Shown one piece after another: positions 31,275-43,400 of a stretch of DNA of 64,000 nucleotides. Position 1 is the first letter of the stretch; every line of letters starts with the position of its first letter. Both the position numbers and the translations under genes were made by a program. The DNA is taken from the NCBI GenBank assembly GCA_944548615.1, contig OX155964.1:186001-250000 (forward strand), given 5' to 3'. This DNA is from Micropterix aruncella. Taxonomy: Eukaryota; Arthropoda; Insecta; Lepidoptera; Micropterigidae. A model generated the notes under the pieces. The model was not told the origin of the DNA, made no database searches, and saw only the letters and a list, made by a program, of their open reading frames with translations.

Positions 31275-32815
31275 TTAAAAGGCTTCTAAGTTGTAGTACC
31301 ATGGTTTAGAGGGAATTGTAGGATTAAATTGGGAGTAGTGTTTGCCCTTGTTGCTGCAGGAGGAGAGCCAGGTCTTATTCCACTTTTCTTTCATCTTTTC
31401 TTCTATTACTTGAAAAATGTCTGATGCCGGGATTTTAATTTTCAGGAGAACTCCCCCTGACCGTGCCTCGTTTGCGATTCTGTCAGCGTACTCATTGCCT
31501 AAGGTTCCGGAGTGCCCAGTGATCCACATCAATATTATCTCGCCCCCAGCTTCACTGATGAGGCGGTATTGTGATCTAATAAGGTTCTCTATGTGAGTCG
31601 GCCGGTGCGATATAGAGGGGGAATTAAGCGTATCTAATAGGCTTTTCGAGTCTGTGAATACGACTCCTTGGGGAGACCGTTTAACCCGCATATATTCCAA
31701 GGCCTTGAGTACTGCGACGCTTTCTGCCGTGTAGATGGAGGCATTGTTAGGCAGCCTAAATTTAAGGGAGATGTTGAGATTGGAATGGAATATACCCACC
31801 CCCACGTACGTGCCCGCCTCGGCCTTCGACCCATCCGTGAAGAGGAGATCCCAGCCGAGGAACCTGTCTGCGACCATTCTCGCAAAGGTGCTATTATTCA
31901 GTGGCGAGGGATCCTCACCTGCGGGGGTCTTTGTTATTCCTGAGTCATAACATATGGTAGGGTGCTCAAACCTTTCAGGGAAAGGAAGTCTGAAATCCGG
32001 GAGGATGTGATCTCTCTGAATAACCTCTTTAAAGTGATGCAGTTTGCGATGGCTCCTACATAGAGCCGAGACTTTGCTATTTGGAGAGCCTTGGGAGAGA
32101 TCACATAGGAGCTTTAGTTTTGGCACTAAGGGGTGTTTGGACAGTTGGAGCCTCTTGATGTAAAACTTGTCTGCCAGGAGCTGGCATCGAAGATCAGTGG
32201 GAGGCTCGCCAGATTCTACGAGGAGGGCGTTTGTTGGGGAGCTTCTCATGGCGCCAATGACACATCGTAAGCCTTTGTATTGTAGGGAGTTCAGTTTGTC
32301 TTGGAGTTTTTTGGTTAAAGGGTAACAAATGAAGGAGGCGTAGTCTAATTGTGAGCGGACTAGGGCGTTGAACAGAAGTTTAGTGGTGAAAGGGTGTGAC
32401 CCCCACCAAACTCCGCTGGTTGCTCGGAGTATGTTTAGTGCTCTCTCTCCTTTGTTGACCACTTGGTCAATGTATGAGGTCCATTGTAGTTTGGCATCTA
32501 GTATAACTCCTAAGAATTTGGCATGAGATTTAATTGGGATGACTGAGTGGTTGAATTTGATGTTTAAGGGTGTCGGGGTTCTCTTGCGGGTGAAAACTAC
32601 AGCATTGCTTTTAGATGGGGAGATTGATAGTCCGGAGTCGTTGAGCCATACCTCCAGATCCTCTAGGGCCTCTGAGACTTTCCGGAGGGCAGTAGGTATG
32701 TTTTGTGAGGAACTATATATCACAATATCGTCCGCGTATTGTAATAACCTGCAGTGTCTCAAAACCACCTCCTCCAAACCTCTGGTGTAGAGGTTGTAGA
32801 GTAGGGGTTCCCAAA
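31275..32815 (-). pseudogene. ORF2: second RT half and RNase H
   Basis: From the junction it reads PLLYNLYTRGLEEVV and LLQYADDIVIYS (the catalytic YADD), then the thumb and an RNase H domain: LLFTDGSKAEAGTYVGVGIF, TAESVAVLKALEY, VVFTDSKSLLDTL and ITGHSGTLGNEYADRIA. All four acidic residues and the His are present. A frameshift near 31260 separates it from the end of the protein. Confidence 0.9.
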
Positions 32816-35170
32816 CTTTTTTGTACCACGCCCCCCTCTGGTTATTTGGAGACCCCCCACGCCCCCCTACACATATCAGTATATAATTGTACGTATGGTG
32901 AAAATTAAAACAAGTATTACATGAAAAACGAATATAATTACTGATACAAAATTTAACATTGTAACACAGATACATTTTCAATTTAAGGAAGGTGAAACAA
33001 TAGGCCTACCTACTTACAAAAACAAAACATAAAATGTAATTTAGTGAGATGGGTGCGCTTGCATGTTCTGGATAAGTTGACAGATCCTGGGTTGAGTTTC
33101 AGACAAAGCACAGCGTAGGTCACTTTCGACATCAAGTTTGTTGCGGTACTTGGTTTTGATCGCCACAAGAGTTGAAAACGCTTTTTCGCACATGTATGTT
33201 GTTGAAAAAGGCAAGTACATCCGAACAGCTTTCTCTGAAACACTGGGGTAAACTTTTAAGTACTTTAACCAAAATGAGGGCTTGTCCATTTTGTCAAAAT
33301 CGTATCTTGCAGCAGTCATTTTTTATTTCTATTCCCTCCTCTTGCAACTCTTCTGGCAGCAACTGTATGTCCATGTTGAACGGGTCGGTTGATAGTTTGT
33401 AAAACTCCTCTGACAAGTTAGGAAAGTACCTGCTGAACTCCTCCTTGAGGTTCTTCAAATGGTCAATTAACAAGTTTTTCAAAAGCGGTCCTTCAAAAAC
33501 GTCCTCAAAACATACTTCTTCTGAGACTGACACTACTTTGCTGAAACTTGAATAGTTGCTGGGGTTCATTGACACTTTACGTATCCAAAGTTGTAGTTTC
33601 TCAACGTACATCTTGATGGCATCCCGATGTGTTACTATATTTGAGTCTGCACCTTGCAGTCTCAAGTTTAGGTTATTTAACGTGTCAAAAAAGTCTGATA
33701 AATAGGCCAAAATCACTTGGTTACAGGGTTTTTTGAACTCTGCACTAAGCTCGTTTTGTTTCTGCTGTGCCAAAAACGTTATCACTTCATCACGGAGTTC
33801 AAATAGTCTTCCCAACATATTGCCTTTTGATAGCCATCGTACTTCTGTATGAAATAGCAGCGTTTTGTGATCACTTCCTAAATCTTCACACAGAATTTTA
33901 AACAGTCGAGTATTTAATGCACTGTTCTTAACGTAGTTGACTACTTTAATACAAAGCTTTAAAACAGCATTGAGTTCGTTAGGAAGAGTTTTTGCTGCCA
34001 AGGCTTGGCGGTGAATAAAACAATGAATCCCAACCACATCAGCATTCTTCTCTTTGACCAACTGCACAAAGCCTGAACGAGAACCCAGCATTGAAGGAGC
34101 ACCATCTGTGCATACACCAATAAGTTTTTGCCAAGAAAGTTCGTGTTTCTTAAAAAAGTCTGATACTGCTTCCATCACATCTACAGCTTTAGTAGTGGTC
34201 AACAGCTCAGTAGAAAACATCAGTTCATCCTTCATTCTTTCATTTTCAATGTAACGAACATATACAATCAAATGAGAGCATTGTGCTATGTCTGTACTCT
34301 CGTCAAGCTGGATAGCAAAAAACGGGGATTTTTTTATTGCACCAACCACCTGGTTTTTAATGTCCTCGGCCATATCATCAATGCGGCGTTTTACGGTGTT
34401 GTCTGAAAGTGGTATTTGTGATAGCTTTTGCCTACTATCAGTTCCAAGGACAACATCGGCTGCTTTTAAAAGGCACGGTTTAACAAGCGTTTCACCAATA
34501 GTGTGACTTTTCTTTTCCTTAGCAATAATAAGAGATAATTCATAGGAAGCTTCAAGCACTTTTAAAGATGACTGAGCAGCAGATCCAGTGCTATCTAACT
34601 TCATGCGCTTTAAATTCTTAGATTTTGCAGCGAAAAACTCTTTAGGTTTGTCCTTTGAAGAGGCATGTTTGGTTGACAAATGTCTCAGAAGACGATTAGG
34701 CCTCATCGCGTCATTGCTTAATACCTCATAGCAAATAACGCACTGAGGGTGATCAACATTATCTTTAAGCAAGGAAACAAACCCATATTGAATATAATCG
34801 TCAATATACTTGCGTTTCTTTGCCGTGTTCATCTTCTCTGATTCAGCTTCACACAGAACTCACACAACACAAAAACAATTACTCCAATTCAAACGTCGCA
34901 GCAATTACAGAACACCCACAATACAGCAAACACGCTGACTGATATTCACGGAAAGCACTGTTGGCACAACGGACTGGCGAACGGACTAGTTACAACGCAA
35001 GCACTGAACAAACTGCAAGGTTATTGACATTGGATTGAAGATGAGGTGGGGGTGGGCGTGGTAGGGGTGGGGGGACACTCGCACTCACGCCAAGGCCAAA
35101 CGGAGGTATCGGTACACACACCCGTTGCGTCTGACAGTAACTGCTATGGAGGGGGAAAAATCTGAGGAAA
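32812..35170 (-). mobile_element. hAT-family (ZBED-like) DNA transposon nested in the I-type element
   Basis: The left end TAGGGGTTCCCAAACTTTTT followed by a C-rich stretch is the usual terminus of animal ZBED-related hATs. The matching right terminus was not found: sequence at 35100-35200 lacks it, and a few RT codons (the GLPQG region) are missing there. The right end was probably lost with some host-element sequence. The transposase runs on the minus strand. Confidence 0.88.
33041..34832 (-). pseudogene. hAT transposase, ZBED/SCAND3-like, one frameshift
   Basis: Starts MNTAKKRKYIDDYIQYGF. A BED zinc finger CVICYEVLSNDAMRPNRLLR then HLSTKH is near residues 31-56. The catalytic core has QLDESTDIAQCSHLIVYVRY (first Asp) and VCTDGAPSMLGSRSGFVQLV (second Asp). 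The C-terminal dimerisation region (CEKAFSTLVAIKTKYRNKL) is in another frame from 33319 downward. One extra T in a short T run near 33296 would account for the shift. Total about 600 residues, normal for the family, so this is a recently decayed copy. It cuts and pastes DNA in trans; here it is probably inactive. Confidence 0.9.
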
Positions 35171-35182
35171 TTATTTTTGTAA

Positions 35183-37050
35183 TTAATTAATTCTTGAAAT
35201 GGGTTCTGCAGAGGTCATAATGTTAATCTTTCTTCCTTTGAGGGTTGAGATGATGAATGTTGAGAGTTTGTCCGGGACCCCCAAGTACTGTAGCCTCCTC
35301 TGGAGGAGTGGAAGCAGGACATTATCGTAGGCGGCTTGAACGTCCAGGAAGACCGCAACTACCGATTCCTTCCGTTTGAATGCCAGTCTTATATCTGTGG
35401 TGAGAATCGCCAGGTTGTCGAGGGTGCCTGATCCACGACGGAATCCAAACTGTGAGTTTGCTAGTTTGGCTGAAGTTTCCACGAACCATTCTAGTCTGTT
35501 TTTGATTATGTGCTCTGAAATTTTGCACAGGGTTGAAGAGAGAGCAATAGGGCGGAAACTTTTGGGGGAGGACGGATCACAATTGGGTTTGGGGATAGCG
35601 ATGACCGCTTGGGACCTCCAGGAAGTGGGAGACATGCCTCGATCGAAGAACCCGTTCAGGAGATCTAAGTAGTACCCTGTGATGTTAGGGCAGCAAGAGG
35701 GGATGAATGCGTAGGGAATAAGGTCCTCTCCTGAGGCTGAATCTCTAGCCTTGTTCAGGGCGGCATCTAATTCTACCAGGCTGAAGGGGGAAGACATTTC
35801 GGTATGTGAGGAAGGATGCGCACTAGGGAGGATTTCCGGTTCTGTGTTGAGCTTGTCGCTGCCGGGACAATATGGGGGGGGCAGGCAATTAACAAATTGG
35901 TCCAGTGTCTCTCCATGTACTGGGGGGGAGGAGTTAAGGTTCGATGCTCTCCTGAATCTTTTGACCATAGCCCAGACAGTGGAACTCGGAGTATCCGGGG
36001 AAAGGTTGGAGCAGATTTTTTTCCAACCTTCTCTTTTTTTACTTGAGAGGAGTTTTCTGGTTTCCTTGGCTGCAATTTGGTATGAGTTGTGATTGCTAGT
36101 GTTCATATCACTCAGATAAGTAGAGAAGCAGAGTTTCCTCCTGCCAACCGCCTGGTTGCACTCAGCATCCCACCATGGAGGAGATTGCCGGACTGGAATT
36201 TTGGGGGTTTGTTTTTTGAAAAACTTTTCAGCCGCTGATAATATGCAAGAGGACAAGGAGGAGTAGCACTCCTCTAGGGGGGTGCTTTCGAGTGGGGGGA
36301 GGAGTGTTGCTGCGTCGTTTAAGTGAGCGCAGAAATCCGAGAAGTTTTTTTCCTTATTACTAAACTTAAAGAGAGCACGACGGCTAATGGTGGCTCGATT
36401 AATCAGAGTGAAGTGAGTATTAATGAGGATGGGAAAGTGGTCACTACCCAATGGGTCGTCCAATACTTGCCAAGTACTGTCTATTTGGAGGCACGGGGAG
36501 CATATCGAGACATCAGGGGCCGAGGAACGTTCTGATGGAAGTGGAACCAAGGTGGGTGAGCCGTCGTTCATGATGCACATAGAATGTTTATCCATCATAT
36601 TTATCAGGGCATCTCCCTGTCGGTCAGAGAGCGAGCAGCCCCAAAGTGGGGCATGCGCATTTAGGTCTCCAAGAATGAACACTGGCCCGGAAATACCTCC
36701 GAGGGTCCGGGACCACCATTTTTCCGTAATAATTGTCCTGGGGGGAGCATATGGAGATAGGAATGTGCACTCATTTATTCTGCCAGAGGCCAATTGGACA
36801 TTGTTCCCCGGAGAAGCCAGGGCCAGCGGAGAGTGGATAAGGGAGTTCTTGAACATAAGGATAGTCCCACCCTTCCCGTCGGGGCGGTCATCACGGAGGA
36901 CAGTGTAACCTGGTATGGTAAAGTTATTGGATGCCAAGATTCCGAGATAGCTGCCACGTCAACCTCACGTTGATACAGCAGTTGGATGAGCTCATGCTTT
37001 TTGGGTATCAGGCTTCGGCAATTCCATTGCAAGATGCAAAGCGTTGCCAT
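35183..37050 (-). pseudogene. ORF2: endonuclease and first RT half
   Basis: It begins MATLCILQWNCRS (the catalytic Asn of AP endonucleases) and AAISESW (Glu). A frameshift near 36930 leads to the long frame with FILGDLNAHAPLWG (Asp, Asn), SSAPDVSICS and LGSDHFPI (Ser-Asp-His). RT motifs include FRPIALSSTLCKI, SQFGFRRGSGTLDNL and VVAVFLDVQAAYDNV. The frame ends at a stop beside the hAT junction, before the GLPQG box. Confidence 0.88.
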
Positions 37051-37191
37051 TCTGCAGATATAAATTGAATCTACAAGTAAATTAAAGGTTAAAAATGAAA
37101 TATAAAAAATGTGTAATATATACCTATATGTATATATAAAGAAACAAGGAAGTGGGAAATTTAGCTGGAGCGGAAGTTTGTGACCGGGGCG

Positions 37192-38595
37192 TTACGTTGG
37201 TCTGAAGGCAGATCCCAATCCGCCATCCAACGTGTCTGATAATTGAAGGTCAGTGACAGTTATCATTGAGGAGGTGTCGCTGGAAGCCGAGGCTCCAGAA
37301 TTGGTGTTGTGTTGGGCCATAAGCACCTGTAAGAGGGCTGCTATCTGATCCAGAGTAGTTTTAGGATCTCCATTAAGACCACAGCCATTAACGGATTTAT
37401 ATGGGAAATAGTCCCATCGTAGTTCGTTTGATTTGTCGTGAACAGGGGAGCGAGGCGGGGGAGGGCTCTGCAACTTTCGTTTCTTCCCTACGCCTTTATT
37501 TTTACCTGAACGGATTGGATCCGAGACGATAATTCTTGGTCTCATTGGGGAGAGTGGGGAATTAAAGGTAAAAGGTTTAGTTTGTGGGGTAGTTGCTGCA
37601 ATAGATGCATATGAGGCAGATGTCGTCTTAGGTACTCTCGAGAGAGCATCATTAAATGATATGCCTTCTTTTGCCATGATGTTTTTTATTGCCTTTTGAC
37701 GGCTATATTCGGGGCATTTTTGGTCCGTAGCTGTGTGTGAATCGTTGCGACAGTTAACGCAGAAGGAGAGAGATGCCTTGCAACTCTCCCCCGCATGGGC
37801 CTCTCCGCAACGAAAGCACCTGGGAGTTTTAGAACGTCAGGTCTTTTTTAGGTGACCGTACCGACAGCAAGCTGTACAGAGAGCAACTGGAAGGGAGTAA
37901 ATCTCTACTGGGAGGCTATTGTAGTATATTAGGACTTTTTCCGGGAGCTTTTGTCCCTCAAATGTGAGAACAACCGTTCGAGAAGGTTTATAAACCACGT
38001 TGCCTGAATCGTCCGAAGACCGGTAATTAAGGCGGCGGATCCGCTTGACTACGAAAGGATTGGAGGCGTTTAATGCAGAGACTATCTCCTCATCAGGTAT
38101 ATCCGTGTCCAGTCCCTTTACCAACCCCAATCTGACCGTGGCGAAGGAAGGGATGAAGGCTTTGTAATTTTTTACTCTTAAGAAGTTAGCTTTAGTAAGG
38201 TTATTGGCAGCTCTCGCAGTTCTCAAGGCCACTTCGACGCGGTTTCTTCCCGTCTTTTTAATTGTTTTGACGTCTTGAACTTTATTTGCTTCAATCAGTT
38301 TCCCGACAGTAAGCGGGTAGATAGATAGATTCGGATTTGTACCCTCAGAATTGTTGGAATTCTCTGGGCAAAATTGAATATAAACTATGAAGGGCCCGGG
38401 CGAGTCCTCCTTGTACATATTTTCGGCAGCTATTTGCCTAGTTTCGATGGCTTCTCCCGCAGCCACGTCAGACCTAACCTCGACAGTCATTCCCAACGGC
38501 GCCCGTGAGTCCATCTCCTGTTCCGATATTGCACAAATAGGGCTTGTCGGAGTCGACGGGCGTGCCCCCGTCGACCCCCCCTGTCTCCGTTCCAT
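37192..38595 (-). pseudogene. Gag-like ORF1 with CCHC knuckles and one TGA
   Basis: The chosen start is MERRQGGSTGARPS. A central region (RTARAANNLTKANFLRVKNY) resembles the RNA-binding fold of I/Jockey Gag proteins. The zinc motifs begin CTACCRYGH, then after an in-frame TGA (37837-37839) CFRCGEAHAGESC and CVNCRNDSHTATDQKC. The frame continues open to 37192. A single CGA-to-TGA change would explain the stop. Confidence 0.85.
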
Positions 38596-38858
38596 TCGCA
38601 GGCAATCTAAGGAGGGTACATCCAGATAATTTTGCAAAAAAAATACCTGGACAACACAGACAAAACAACAAAAAACGAGAGGAAACAAGGATTCACAGAG
38701 CACAACAAACACACCCTGCCCCGTTAGTTCCTAAATCGAGAGTCTCCAAGCTAAATTTGTCTATAGCCCATGTAAACCAAATGGGCCATAGACTAATTTC
38801 ACATACTAAAATTTTGCAAAATCAACACCACTGTTGTTAGGACGGCGATGTGCGAGCA

Positions 38859-39486
38859 CTAAGGCTCGGCGGAAACAAGCCACCGGCTACAACCACTGGT
38901 AGCCAGCGACAAGCAGTGACACGTTTTTCCATATATTTTTTAGGGACTGGCCACACACGCGGGGCCGGTGGTTGCCACTCGGGTCCCATCAAACTTGCAG
39001 AAGGCAAATTTGCAGACGGCAATCTTGCAGACGGCATTCTTGCAGGCGGCAGTTTTGCAGAAGGCAATCTTGCAGAAGGCAGTTTTGCAAATGTCAAAAT
39101 GACCTAACCTAACCTAACAGAAAAACTTAAAACATTTTTTTTAATGTTTAGTTTGATGTATAAAAGTGATCCACTACAAGGATGCCGGTAATTAATGTCA
39201 CTTCGATTTTAGGGAAAGAAAAACCTTACCTAACCTAACCTAACAGAAAAACTTAAAAACTGTACTGAAGGTTGCCGCCTGCAAGGTTGCTTCCTGCAAG
39301 GTTGCCTCCTGCAAATCTGCCCTCAACAAATTTGGACCTGTCAACAGTGACATTTGTGCAAAATTGCCGCATGCAAAACTGGCGCCCCCCTGCCACTCGC
39401 TACCTTCTACACTACTCACTCGCGCCACTTGCTACAATATTCGTCGCACTCGACAACCACCGGTGGCTCGTTTGCGCCGAGCCTAA
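38859..39486. mobile_element. Foldback element with 15-bp repeats in both arms
   Basis: Outer ends match in inverted orientation: AAGGCTCGGCGGAAACAAGC at 38861 and, reverse-complemented, TAGGCTCGGCGCAAACGAGC at the right, both continuing GCCACCGG. Inside each arm are 15-bp units of the form CTTGCAGAAGGCAAT: six from 38994 to 39083 and at least three inverted from about 39265 to 39312. The central loop has two copies of CCTAACCTAACCTAACAG. No transposase. Foldback or MITE-type DNA element; the superfamily is unknown. Confidence 0.75.
39103..39244. repeat. Two short CCTAA arrays in direct repeat
   Basis: CCTAACCTAACCTAAC at 39103-39118 and CCTTACCTAACCTAACC plus TAAC at 39224-39244, each followed by AGAAAAACTTAAAA. 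The unit equals the insect telomeric TTAGG motif on the other strand, but only about three copies are present. Confidence 0.7.
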
Positions 39487-39489
39487 TTT

Positions 39490-40164
39490 AATACAACATT
39501 TATAACGACTTCGTAGCTTTGTTGCAAGAAGTCATTAACATTTTGCTACTTTTCAGATAACTGCTATGCTAGGTCTTCTTCTACATAAAAATGAAGATTT
39601 TTACGAATCGTCTAAAAAATCTATAAAACCCCACCCTATTTTACTCTTCATGAAAACCAATAGATCGATAGTGGTCGTTAACTCGATTTTAACCGCCAGC
39701 CGCTCACAGAACGGAGTATATTCATCACGTCGGAATACTCATTTAGCACAACTCTATAAATTAATATACTGTACTGGCAACTCAAAAAGATTTTCCACTC
39801 CTTCAAATTATTTTAAAATGTGATATTTTAAGAATTTATAACTAGTTCTTGGAATAATATTTAATAATATTTTCGGATATATTAAATATATATAAATAAA
39901 TATAAATATAAATTTTATATTTATTGGATAGGCACGTTAGTGACGTTCTCGTGACGTCACATCCAAATGTCAAAACGGCGACGCGGGACCGGTTCTTCGC
40001 GCCCTAAATGAATATAAAAAGGAAATGTTGGAAAAATAATCAGTGATTTTGTAATGATATCGAGACACGTGGTATTGTTTGTTAGCGTTTGATAAAAATG
40101 TTGGAGCGCGCGGCGCGGCGCGGCGGCGAGTTTCCAATCCATGCCAGTTTGGATTGTATTGTAG
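39490..40164. other. Upstream region of the UNC93-like gene
   Basis: AT-rich up to 39930, then the CRE palindrome and a CG-rich stretch (GCGCGCGGCGCGGCGCGGCG near 40108) leading to the initiator. It looks like a promoter region; no coding sequence. Confidence 0.45.
39951..39960. promoter_or_regulatory. Palindromic CRE upstream of the UNC93-like gene
   Basis: GTGACGTCAC is a perfect CREB/ATF-type site about 205 bp upstream of the candidate initiator. A half-site-like TGACG lies 10 bp to its left. Confidence 0.45.
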
Positions 40165-40169
40165 TCAGT
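40165..40169 (+). promoter_or_regulatory. Candidate initiator of the UNC93-like gene
   Basis: TCAGT followed by GAAAAAGTGAAAG, about 215 nt before the ATG, in a CG-containing stretch unlike its surroundings. Consistent with an arthropod initiator; position inferred. Confidence 0.4.
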
Positions 40170-40381
40170 GAAAAAGTGAAAGAGCCGCCGATCGGACGCG
40201 TTGCGCGGTTAATTATAATACCGCGCTCTCGCGACATATCAGGCATTAAAAATTAAATTTAAACTGCTCTCGCGCTATTGTAAAACAAAGCAACTTCCGA
40301 CGCCACGATTCGAATTAGTCTCGCAACGATTCGTTTGAATATATATAACGGAAAATAAAAAAGTTTCTCTTTCGAAAAAAT

Positions 40382-40480
40382 ATGAAAATGGAAGTCGATT
40401 CGAAATTTATAAACGTTATCGTGCTGGGATTCGGGTTTATGTTTGTGTTTACCGCGTTTCAGACCATGGGTAATATAGAG
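40382..40480 (+). CDS. UNC93-like gene, exon 1
   Basis: It encodes 33 residues: a short polar start and the first membrane segment (VIVLGFGFMFVFTAFQTMG). The donor GAG|GTTTGT is phase 0. A second ATG 6 nt downstream could also serve. Confidence 0.92.
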
Positions 40481-43400
40481 GTTTGTAAATAAACATACTA
40501 CCTATACGTATAATATTGTTGCCGTAATGCGAAGTGCACTAGTTAGTTATTTGTATTCACTATTAAAACATGTTAGTTCAGAATGAAATAAAAATTCAAA
40601 TCTCTTTCAAAAAATAATGCATGGCTGAAAATTTTAATAATATCTAAGGCTGTGAAAGCCATGATAGGTGAAATTTCTACACATGAGGTTAGGTTGTTCT
40701 AAGTCCACAGAAACTTAAAACGAGATAATGACCATTTGGTGTTTAAAATTATTTTCTCCTTAGATTGGATCTACGATGATTTTTTTTTTGCAATTACTTG
40801 AGTAAAATCGTACATTATGGCGACCTTTAAATAGTTTATTTTATATGTAACTAGGTATATTTTTTTTTAAACTAGTTTTTTTTTTCAATTTTAGTTAGAT
40901 ACTTTCTGTGTGATTATTTTTGTATAGGGTGCCTCAGATGACTATTAATATTTTTATAATAATCGTTTATTTTATATGTATACCCATGTACATGGAATCA
41001 GTTCTGTTTTTCTTCTCTTTCCTATTTCTATTTGTCTGTCGTGTAAAGCCTTTTTTAGCTACTGTCAAATCAATATTTCTGCTTGATTAATTTTATATCT
41101 ATATCAATATATTACTAGCAACTGACGAATTCTAATATGCGATAATTAGCTGTAGTTTTATTGCTTTTATTCATGCTTTTATTGTATATTCTGAATAAAT
41201 AAATTGAATACTGAATACTGACTTAAAAATATTTAATACTGGTTTGTCCTAGGTATGGGTTGCGTACCTTCCACTGTATGTTTAGCTGTGTCCTTCCAAA
41301 ACTAAAATTACTTGGTGTAAAATTACTATACCTAAGTCTAATAATTTTATTTACAATAACCTAATAATTTAGTGTCATCTATATATTTCTGTTGTATCAT
41401 TGATGTAAAATAGAATAACTAACATAGAATAGAGTAAAAGAATACAAGAAAACAAATAATTGCTTTACAAAGTCATTTATTCATCCTGCTCCATCGTATA
41501 ACTAAATATTTATTAGTAATACACTAATTTTAAATTACGTAATAAACGATTTATAAAATTGCACGTCCATTGGTGTATAAAAATGCACGCTAATTCCGTG
41601 TCGTTTGGTATAGTTTTGGAATATCATTAAAAAGACCTAATACTGGTAAATATTTGACTAATATTTTTGTATTGGTCTTACAACAGACATTGTTTTAAAA
41701 TCTTCTTTAAAATGTTTCTTGTAAGAGCCATGAAATATTAGGTTACTTTTAATTTGCGTGAAGGGATAACGGTATACCCAATTAAATAGTTTTCAGATTC
41801 ATGATTTTTAACATTTTTGAAAGGACACCAAGATGACGGATGTCTCTCATTATCGAATGTCGGCATTAGGATGAACTATTTTTTGTAGGTAGGTAATTTG
41901 GTGCGAACCGGTAGTGTAGTTTTTGAGATACAGTGGGTGCCATACAGTTTCTGAGACACAGCCATTTTCCAGGGATCACTGTTTTGTAATCCCAGGTTGT
42001 GAGGTAGTCGCCTTAAAACGTGGAGATCCGGCGAAAACTCGAACTCTAAATTTGGCTACAAGACTTTACCTACTTACAATACTTCGTGTAGTACGATGTT
42101 TTTTTGGATGTTATATTTATGCGATGTAAAAATATGGCACTGCTTAAGGAAGTGATTTTTAAAGATTTTTCTACATGTTGCAGTTCGAAAAAACTCAAAA
42201 AGTGGACTTAAAGCAACGTCATATTTTTCCATTATTTTGTTTTTATAAGTCGCAAGAGGGTTCTAATTTCCAGCTTTTGTTGCCCCGTTGAAAACCGGAT
42301 TACTGCATTTATCATTGCGACGACGAGCGGTGACTATTTGATAATTAAAAACGCGCTTGTATTTTATGCAGAAAACGATCTTGGACAGCATCCGCGCGGA
42401 CGAGCCGTCGTTCGCCGGAGACGGCTACACCTCATTGGCAGTGATCTACGCCTCTCTGGCCGTCTGCAACTGGCTCGCCCCTTCGGCCATCTCGGTGATC
42501 GGCTCTAAGTGGGCAATGGTCGGCGGAGGGGCGTTCTATTGGTGATTTTTTTTACATTTTACCACAAAAAATACACTTTTTCAACAATCTTTGATGTGAG
42601 GACCTGAGGAAATCCTAATCAATAGGTAGTGTCATTTTTCAGATTTAAAAAAAATATATATAATACAAAAAAATAAAGAACAACGACCCTAATCTTGGAA
42701 ATATTGTTCATCGTTTTCTATGGCCTTGCGCCATCACTCAGGTACTAACATACGAATGCCGTCGCGAAAGAAACTTGCAGGCTTCGAGGCAATAAAATCT
42801 TCAACGAATTTACGCAGTTCCCATCACAATCACAATTTACCACAAGAAGTCCTTTTTTATTGCCGCAGTTGCCGGGCAAGCAGCGTATGCGTGTGTTCAT
42901 ATATTGACCTAGGTTGTGTTCGGTCAAAACATGTTGGATCCAACAACCAAGCTTTCGGTTTTTTTTTCAATTGGTGCAAACGCTTGGAAATAGCCGCTTG
43001 GGTACATTTGCGTCGATTCTTCATCCAGTAGATCTTGCAATTCCACATCTTCACACTTTGGAGGCTGTCCGGGGTGCGGTTGGTCACTAACATTAAAATC
43101 CACCACTTTCGAAACGTTTGTATAAATAATTACACTTTCGTAGCACACAACGTCGGCCCCAAGAACACTACAAATTGATTCCCATGCTTTAGAAGCATTT
43201 TATTTTAGTTGGAATTCGCATAAAATGCAGTTCCGAAAACTCTGCTATTCTAAGAGATTATGTAACTCACGTACATTTGTCGTTCGGTGCTCTGAAACCT
43301 TGCGTCTCCTCCTTTCAAAACCACAAAAGGGTTAAACGTGTAAATACATACATAATAAAGTCATACTTCTAACAGATTTGGGGTCACCAAACCTGCCGGC

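Larger units (their letters stand above)
30978..38600 (-). mobile_element. I/LOA/R1-type non-LTR element (Gag, EN, RT, RNase H), split by a hAT
   Basis: Minus-strand order: Gag with CCHC knuckles (38595-37192), AP-like endonuclease and the first RT half (37050-35183), a hAT transposon (about 35170-32812), then the second RT half with YADD, RNase H and a C-terminal Cys/His motif (about 32810-30978). An ORF2 with endonuclease, RT and RNase H is typical of the I, LOA and R1 clades. Defects: an in-frame TGA in Gag, a frameshift near 36930, the hAT insertion, and a frameshift near 31260. About 7.6 kb overall, 5.3 kb without the hAT. Confidence 0.9.
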
